Assembly (NCBI GenBank): GCA_963575745.1
Contig: CAUYUJ010016690.1
Span: forward strand, 28,501-92,500
DNA length: 64,000 nucleotides
Direction of reading: 5' to 3'
Source: Prorocentrum cordatum
Taxonomy: Eukaryota; Sar; Dinophyceae; Prorocentrales; Prorocentraceae
The notes under the pieces are model-generated. The model did not search any database and had not been told where the DNA came from. It saw only the letters and a list, made by a program, of their open reading frames with translations. Below, in pieces: positions 59,077 to 64,000 of this stretch (position 1 is the stretch's first letter; the number at the start of each line of letters is the position of its first letter). A program made the position numbers and the translations under genes.

Positions 59077-61641
59077 GCTTGGTTTGGCAAGGCAAAGGAT
59101 ATGGCTGAGAAGTATGTCCACAGCGCAGGCCCAAACGACGACATGTTGACCTTCGCCTACGAAGACATCTGCATCGATCGCGGCGCTGATCACGACGCCA
59201 ACTTCGGAGACCCGGAACACTACGAGGAGATCTTGAAGGCGCTCAGCCCCGATGAACTGTTCGCGAGGATGACTGAGCCGACGAAGTGGAGCAGGTGGGC
59301 CAGCCTGTTCCAAGCAGGGACAACTTTCTTCCCAGATTGGTCTGCTAAGGAGTTGGTGGCTTCGGCGCTGGCCCTCGAGCTGGGGTACATGGCCCCGCGC
59401 GAGCTGCCGATGTGGGGCGGCCTCGGTGGGGGGGCTGGCGCGTCGTCGTCATCGAATGGCGCGCTCCCGAAGGCAAAGGCGAAGGCGAAACCTTCTCCCC
59501 CAGCGAGCGCTGGCGCAAGTGCATCGTCCTCGTCTGCTGGCCCGAGTGCGCCCCCAGCCGCCGAGGGGCCCAAGGTGGCGACCTCCCACTGCGACTTGCT
59601 GCGAGAACGCTGCCAGAACGGGCTCACTGTGCTGCTGAGTATCCTTGCCGACAAGGGCTTGAAGTTTCGGGCGTCTGCTTGGCATTACTGCAGCGCCGCG
59701 GAGTGGGCCGACCAGCTGAAGACCTACCACGAGCTGATGCAAGGCCCCGACGCCGTCAAGAAGCTGTACCTTTCTTGGGCCTCGCGAGGGTACGCGAGAG
59801 TGGCATCGAAAACATGGGCCGTCCTGGACGACACCGCCACCCTCGGCAGAGTCGGCATCACCGTGGAGGCCAGCAGCGAGGAGGAGTGGCTCCGCATCAG
59901 GCGCTCCCCGGAGGCGCTCTCTGCAGAGGTTCGGAAGGCCGAGCTCGTCTTCAACATCGTGCTGAATGTGAACCGTTTCCGTTTCTTGTCACACGCTTTC
60001 TACCACAGTTCGCTCCCTGGCACCTTCTGCCTGCTGGTTGGTTCACCCGATCAGGTAACCGAAGTCTTGCGCTTCCTGAAGCAGGTATGGGCTGCCATGT
60101 GCATGGCAGAGGTCGAGCGATTCAAGTTCGTTGCAGTCAGTCGGTTGTACTTCGACTTCGGACCGGCGTGGTGGCTGTCAACTCGGGAGGTCCTCGTCGC
60201 GCTGGCCCAGGTGAGCTTCCAGTATGTGCCCCAGCAGGTCAAGGACGTGGCCCTCTGCATTGTCGAAGGTCTCGGATCTTCGCTGGCAAACGAACTCGGC
60301 TTCAAGGCATACCGGCAGCGACTCAAGGTGGGCGAGAACAACGTGCTGGGGGGCATCGAGACATGGCACGCCTTGGCGAGCTCCACTGTCTTGGGCGATA
60401 TCAACAGGAAGGGCGTCGACTTTTCTGCCGAGGGCATGGGGGCCGAACAGGCAGGTCTGCCACCCAGTCTTTTCCAGGCTTCGTCGTGCGAAGTGAGCGT
60501 TGGCAAGGGCTTGCTCGACCAGATTACCGAGAAGGAATCGTGGCCGAAATTTTCGGCCAGATCCAAGGACATCATCCCCTGCGCGCTGTCCTGCCTGCTG
60601 AAAGCCTCCAGTGAGAACAAGTGGGGGCAGGTCAGCCAGTGCTGGCAAGGTTTATTGGTCCGCCCAGGCGATGTGATTCGGCAGCACGGTTCAACGACGT
60701 GGTATTTGGCCATGAATGTTGACAAGTGGGGTGTCATGGTGGTCCCGTGCACTTGCAAAAGTATGTCCCCTAGCACTGCGAGGTTGGCCATCCAGACCGA
60801 TCACATCGGCGCGTTCGTGCACATCGTGGACCATGCCAAGTGGTCGGCGCATCCTCTCATCGCGTCCCCGCCCGTGGAGCGCCTCGCAGGAGTCCGACGT
60901 TCCATTGAGTTGCATTTGGCCAAGAAGGGGCTGCCATTGCTTGAGAGGTCTGCCCGGCTGGCTTTCGCAGGGATCGCTGACCTTTACTTGACCAAGCTGC
61001 TGAAGATGCAGTCGCCGACAGTTCTGGGGAGGGGCGACATGCCGAAGACCACCGCTGGCAAATGCATCATGCTCCTCAAGCTCGTCCTGCCCAGTTTGTC
61101 TGGCCAGGAGGTCCACGACATCATGATGCAGCGCGTTGGCCAGCCCGCTAGGAAGCCTAAGTGTTCAGAGACCGATGCAGGTGCAGACGTTCTGGACCAG
61201 AGCGACCTAGCCGAGGTCAAATCAGCCACTGCCGCAGCGCTGGATTCAGAGGCGACCGTGCGCCAGATGAGCGATCTTTTGAAGCCAGGTTCGAAGTACA
61301 TAGAGGACGTGCTTGCCCCAATCGTCAGCAAGGCTGTGCCCAAGCAGGCTGGCCATGCAAAGATTCGAAAGTTTGTTGATGTTAGCAAGGCGGGCTCCGT
61401 TGCAGCTGTGCAGAAGTACCTTCCTAAGTGCAAGGGGTGCACTGTGCAATGGGTGAAGCCCAAGCGCAGCTGGACCGCGTTTTACCCGGGAGCGAAGCCA
61501 CACGCCTCCCGCACGAGGACCTATGGGGCAAAGACCTCTCAGGACGAGGTGAAGCGCCATATCCTTCGCTGGGTGTGGGCCCAGCATGCGAAGGCGCATC
61601 CTGGCGACAAGTGTCCTTTTGATTTTGCTCTTGGGGCGTAG
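59077..61641 (+). CDS. Uncharacterised protein gene 3, main exon
   Basis: 854 codons to TAG; the longest intact gene of the right half. N-terminal acidic region (YVHSAGPNDDMLTFAYEDIC, DHDANFGDPEHYEEILKALS), a low-complexity linker at residues about 120-165 (Ala/Ser/Pro/Lys), then a large mixed alpha/beta region (VASKTWAVLDDTATLGRVGI, FNIVLNVNRFRFLSHAFYHS, FKFVAVSRLYFDFGPAWWLS, GLLVRPGDVIRQHGSTTWYL), and a basic C-terminus with KCKGCTVQWVKPKRSW and HAKAHPGDKCPFDFALGA. No catalytic motif, signal peptide or membrane segment that I can name. It may be a lineage-specific protein or a domesticated element protein. Continuous reading frame and even codon use argue for a real, expressed gene. Confidence 0.78.
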   Translation, partial: AWFGKAKDMAEKYVHSAGPNDDMLTFAYEDICIDRGADHDANFGDPEHYEEILKALSPDELFARMTEPTKWSRWASLFQAGTTFFPDWSAKELVASALALELGYMAPRELPMWGGLGGGAGASSSSNGALPKAKAKAKPSPPASAGASASSSSAGPSAPPAAEGPKVATSHCDLLRERCQNGLTVLLSILADKGLKFRASAWHYCSAAEWADQLKTYHELMQGPDAVKKLYLSWASRGYARVASKTWAVLDDTATLGRVGITVEASSEEEWLRIRRSPEALSAEVRKAELVFNIVLNVNRFRFLSHAFYHSSLPGTFCLLVGSPDQVTEVLRFLKQVWAAMCMAEVERFKFVAVSRLYFDFGPAWWLSTREVLVALAQVSFQYVPQQVKDVALCIVEGLGSSLANELGFKAYRQRLKVGENNVLGGIETWHALASSTVLGDINRKGVDFSAEGMGAEQAGLPPSLFQASSCEVSVGKGLLDQITEKESWPKFSARSKDIIPCALSCLLKASSENKWGQVSQCWQGLLVRPGDVIRQHGSTTWYLAMNVDKWGVMVVPCTCKSMSPSTARLAIQTDHIGAFVHIVDHAKWSAHPLIASPPVERLAGVRRSIELHLAKKGLPLLERSARLAFAGIADLYLTKLLKMQSPTVLGRGDMPKTTAGKCIMLLKLVLPSLSGQEVHDIMMQRVGQPARKPKCSETDAGADVLDQSDLAEVKSATAAALDSEATVRQMSDLLKPGSKYIEDVLAPIVSKAVPKQAGHAKIRKFVDVSKAGSVAAVQKYLPKCKGCTVQWVKPKRSWTAFYPGAKPHASRTRTYGAKTSQDEVKRHILRWVWAQHAKAHPGDKCPFDFALGA

Positions 61642-61975
61642 GGTAGGCGGCGCTGGCGCCTCCCATCCTCCCTCCAAGCCGGTGCATCAGCATGGGCGGT
61701 GGGATCCAAACATCCAGGGTTCAAACACACATCAAACATCCAGGTCACAGGTATTTGAACAGTAACGGATGTCGGCGACAACGTTCACGATTCTGCTCCT
61801 AGATCTCTTCTGGGGTTAGATTGTTTCACAGAGCAGGGGGGGATCTGCTCGCATAGGCTTGCGCCGGGCTGCACACTGCAAGCGGGTCGCAGTGCTTCCT
61901 CGGGCCCAGGCGGAACAAAAAACACCAGATCAGCAGAGAAGCGGCCTCCAGAACACTGAGCTGGCGGGGGCGGAA
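61642..61975. other. 3' flank of gene 3
   Basis: Contains a short direct repeat CAAACATCCAGG/CAAACATCCAGGTC (61706 and 61734). No gene seen. Confidence 0.5.
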
Positions 61976-62019
61976 GAGGAGGAGGAGGAGGAGGAGGAGG
62001 AGGAGGAGGAGGAGGAGGA

Positions 62020-62050
<31 letters not shown>

Positions 62051-62125
62051 CATGCCGACGACGGCCTACGACGGCCGACGACGGACGACGACGACGACGA
62101 CGACGACGGCGACGGCGACGACGAC
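61976..62125 (+). repeat. GGA then GAC trinucleotide tracts
   Basis: GGA/GAG to about 62018, then ACG/GAC triplets to about 62125; one frame reads poly-Glu followed by poly-Asp. Confidence 0.96.
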
Positions 62126-63955
62126 GACGCGGGGCTCGTGTTTTACCAGATCCAGATGTCGATATATTGGGGCCGATTCGGCACCGTCAGTTGCTGTGAG
62201 AGTACGTCGTCTCCAGCATCCAGCCATGGGGAGCAGAGTTCGGGGGGGATGATTGGCTGGCAGTTTTTTCTTTCCAATGAGTTGTAAATGTCTGCTTGGT
62301 TGTCGAAAGGGGGCCCAAACAATGTTGACCCCAAACAAGGTCGTGCTGAGAACCGGCAACAAAAGCGACAAAACGGAACCAGTGAAAAAACGGCCGTGTC
62401 GTTTTCAGGGCCCGCTGAGGCACTAACCACCGACTCGTACTGTAGATTCGACGCCGCGGCAAGAAAAAAACGAGAGGCAAATCGAGATATCCCGACCGGA
62501 GCCCCGGACCCAGACATCCGCCGAGATGTTTGTTCCATCCGCGATCCCGCATGTCCCGACGCCTTTCCCAGCGTGTACTTGCGCCCCGGGAGCCGTTGCT
62601 GGCTGTCCTGGGTCCCGACAGTGGGCCCCAGGGGCCGAAGTCGAGGAGCAGCGCGCGGATGGGCAGCACCAGGTCGTCGGAGATCGGGGCGACCAGAGAG
62701 AGTCCAGGCCTCCTCGATGGGGTCGGAGTCGAGGGGGTCGGAGGATCGCGCCGCATCTCCGATGCATCGGCGATGCATCGGCGATGCCGTTCGATGCGGA
62801 GCCCGTTTTGCCCCGCGCCGACGTCGCCGATGCATCGCCGGCGTCGCCAGTGCATGCCCAATGCAGGGCCGATACGTCCATCGACGATGCATGGCCGATG
62901 TATCGGCGATGCGGCAAGGTCCTCCGACCCCATCTGCCTGGGCCCCATTTTGGGAGGCCTCCAGAGACTCAGGCCTGACCGCTCTGCGGCGCCGCTCGGG
63001 CCCGCCATCGATCCCAGGGGGCCCCGCGGAGCCCGGCCCACGGTGCGGCGGCCGAGCGTCCCGCGTGGAGGAGCTCCTGCGACGCCCGACGTTCTCACGG
63101 GGGCGGCCCCGACTCAGGTTCCCGCTCCGAGAAGGCTGCCGTCTCCCCAGACCTTGGTGGCTCCTCCTCCTCCTCCTCCTCCTCGCTGGGATAGGGATTC
63201 GCTGGTGCACTCCCTCAAAAATTGCGACAGGAAGCACGACGACCTAAAGGAACTCAGATGGTTACCTACGCGACCACATGCAGGAATTGTTACAACTAGG
63301 TCACTAGGTCTGCAAACTACACCAGACGACATCTTCAATTATCTGGAGCACGACATGACACGTTTCCTAGCACCCCGCCCCACGAAGCGGGGCGACACGC
63401 CATAGCCGCTCGCAAGGCACAGCGTGTCGCTGGGGCCGCCGCTGCCGCCGCCGCCACACGGCTTCCAGAGGTTCCTTGCCGTTTTGCTCTCCTCCCTCCC
63501 GCTCCTCTCTCTCCTCCCTCCCCTCCCTCCCTCTCTCCAGGCGCCAGGCGATGTCAAAACATGAAACATTCAACTCTAGCAGGCTTTCGCGCGGCGCTGC
63601 ATGGCGTGACACGCCTGACACGCCTGACCTACGTGCCACCTATTTTCTGGAGCTGCGCCTTCAGGCCACACGACAACGGTGGACTAAGCAGGAGCTGAGG
63701 CAGATATTTGCGGGTGGACAAAATCCCTCCCTCTCCTATCTCTCTCTCTCTCTCCTCCCTTTCCGTTGCAGTCCGCCCGCAGGGCACAGCGTGTCGCCGG
63801 GGCCGCCGCCGCGACACGCTGAGCCAAGATTCCCGACTGCGTAGCCGGCGCCGCGCACGTCGTGCTCGCCGCGGGCATCCGCCCCCGCCATGTGGTGGGC
63901 AGGCTGGCCGCGGCAGCCGCAGCAGGCCCCCGCAGGGGGTGGGTGGGGAGCAAGG
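62126..63955. other. Repeat-rich, no convincing gene
   Basis: Holds a CGATGCATCGG-type repeat (62755-62925), a TCC tract (63163-63185), and two copies of GGCACAGCGTGTCGC-GGGGCCGCCG (63417, 63782). Long minus-strand ORFs (to 364 codons) cross these repeats and share their bias; a stretch near 62440-62300 (NDTAVFSLVPFCRFCCRFSA) looks repetitive with 50330-50370. Nothing I can call. Confidence 0.5.
62755..62925 (+). repeat. GCGATGCATCG-type short repeats
   Basis: Many near-copies of GATGCATCGGC in both orientations (the core GATGCATC is self-complementary), for example 62759-62790 and 62828-62905. Confidence 0.75.
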
Positions 63956-64000
63956 AGGAGGAGGAGGAGGAGGAGGAGGAGGAGGAGGAGGAGGAGGAGG
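63955..64000 (+). repeat. GGA tract at the window edge
   Basis: GGA triplets running off the right end. Confidence 0.97.

Noticed and set aside
62143-63237. 364-codon minus-strand ORF
   Set aside because: It crosses the GATGCATC repeats and a TCC tract, with biased composition and no domain; competing open frames on both strands.

Overview
The window reads as nuclear DNA of a dinoflagellate. The evidence is (i) a perfect 22-nt dinoflagellate spliced-leader (DinoSL) sequence at 35774-35795 and degenerate genomic copies at 35796-35818, 51002-51019 and 54378-54398; (ii) the dinoflagellate-type pentatricopeptide (PPR) module NAGISACEKGEQWQRALALL, present in four places; (iii) very GC-rich, codon-sparse DNA dominated by repeats. 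The genus cannot be fixed from sequence alone; the high GC would fit Prorocentrum-like species, which is inference only.

Layout. 1-2515, 10405-13790 and 21134-24118 hold three sets of related repeat blocks (called P, Q, R here): degenerate arrays of an ~11-bp word (CCAAGACGGCC type) with short T-rich cores, plus a hairpin-rich Q block. Copies at 10412-12080 and 22410-24080 are nearly identical at a constant offset of 11,998 bp. Between the first two sets lies a minus-strand Helitron-like Rep/Pif1-helicase gene (about 10400 down to 3201), truncated at its N-terminus, frameshifted near 8720-8860, and carrying a 517-bp intron packed with a 33-bp minisatellite. 13.8-21.1 kb holds dispersed PPR modules, trinucleotide tracts, two related terminal-inverted-repeat miniature elements and a frameshifted LINE-type reverse transcriptase on the minus strand (17334-19080). 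24.1-30.3 kb is a four-repeat PPR fragment, then satellites (73-bp tandem array, GTGCCCGGG/CCCTATAG compound repeats, TA and TG tracts), the 11-bp-word array in opposite polarity, and degraded coding fragments.

The core of the window is 31-43.9 kb: two related two-ORF retroelements in tandem on the plus strand. The downstream one (35774-43906) looks full length and intact: DinoSL at its exact 5' end, ORF1 (zinc ribbon, basic Gly/Lys stretch, coiled coil), ORF2 (apurinic-type endonuclease, reverse transcriptase, RNase H, zinc motifs), an A-tail and a 12-19 bp target-site duplication. It sits exactly in the 3' tail junction of the upstream element, which has lost the endonuclease, RT palm/thumb and RNase H core by deletions that all keep the reading frame.

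44-51 kb is mostly trinucleotide repeat (GGA, GAT/GAC) with one stop-interrupted coding fragment. 51-61.6 kb is a same-strand run of three uncharacterised protein-coding genes. Two have degenerate spliced-leader relics just upstream (a sign of retroposition from mature mRNA) and each has one repeat-filled intron with phase-consistent splice sites; the third has an apparent intron of only 26 (or 41) nt. 61.7-64 kb is repeat-rich with no convincing gene.
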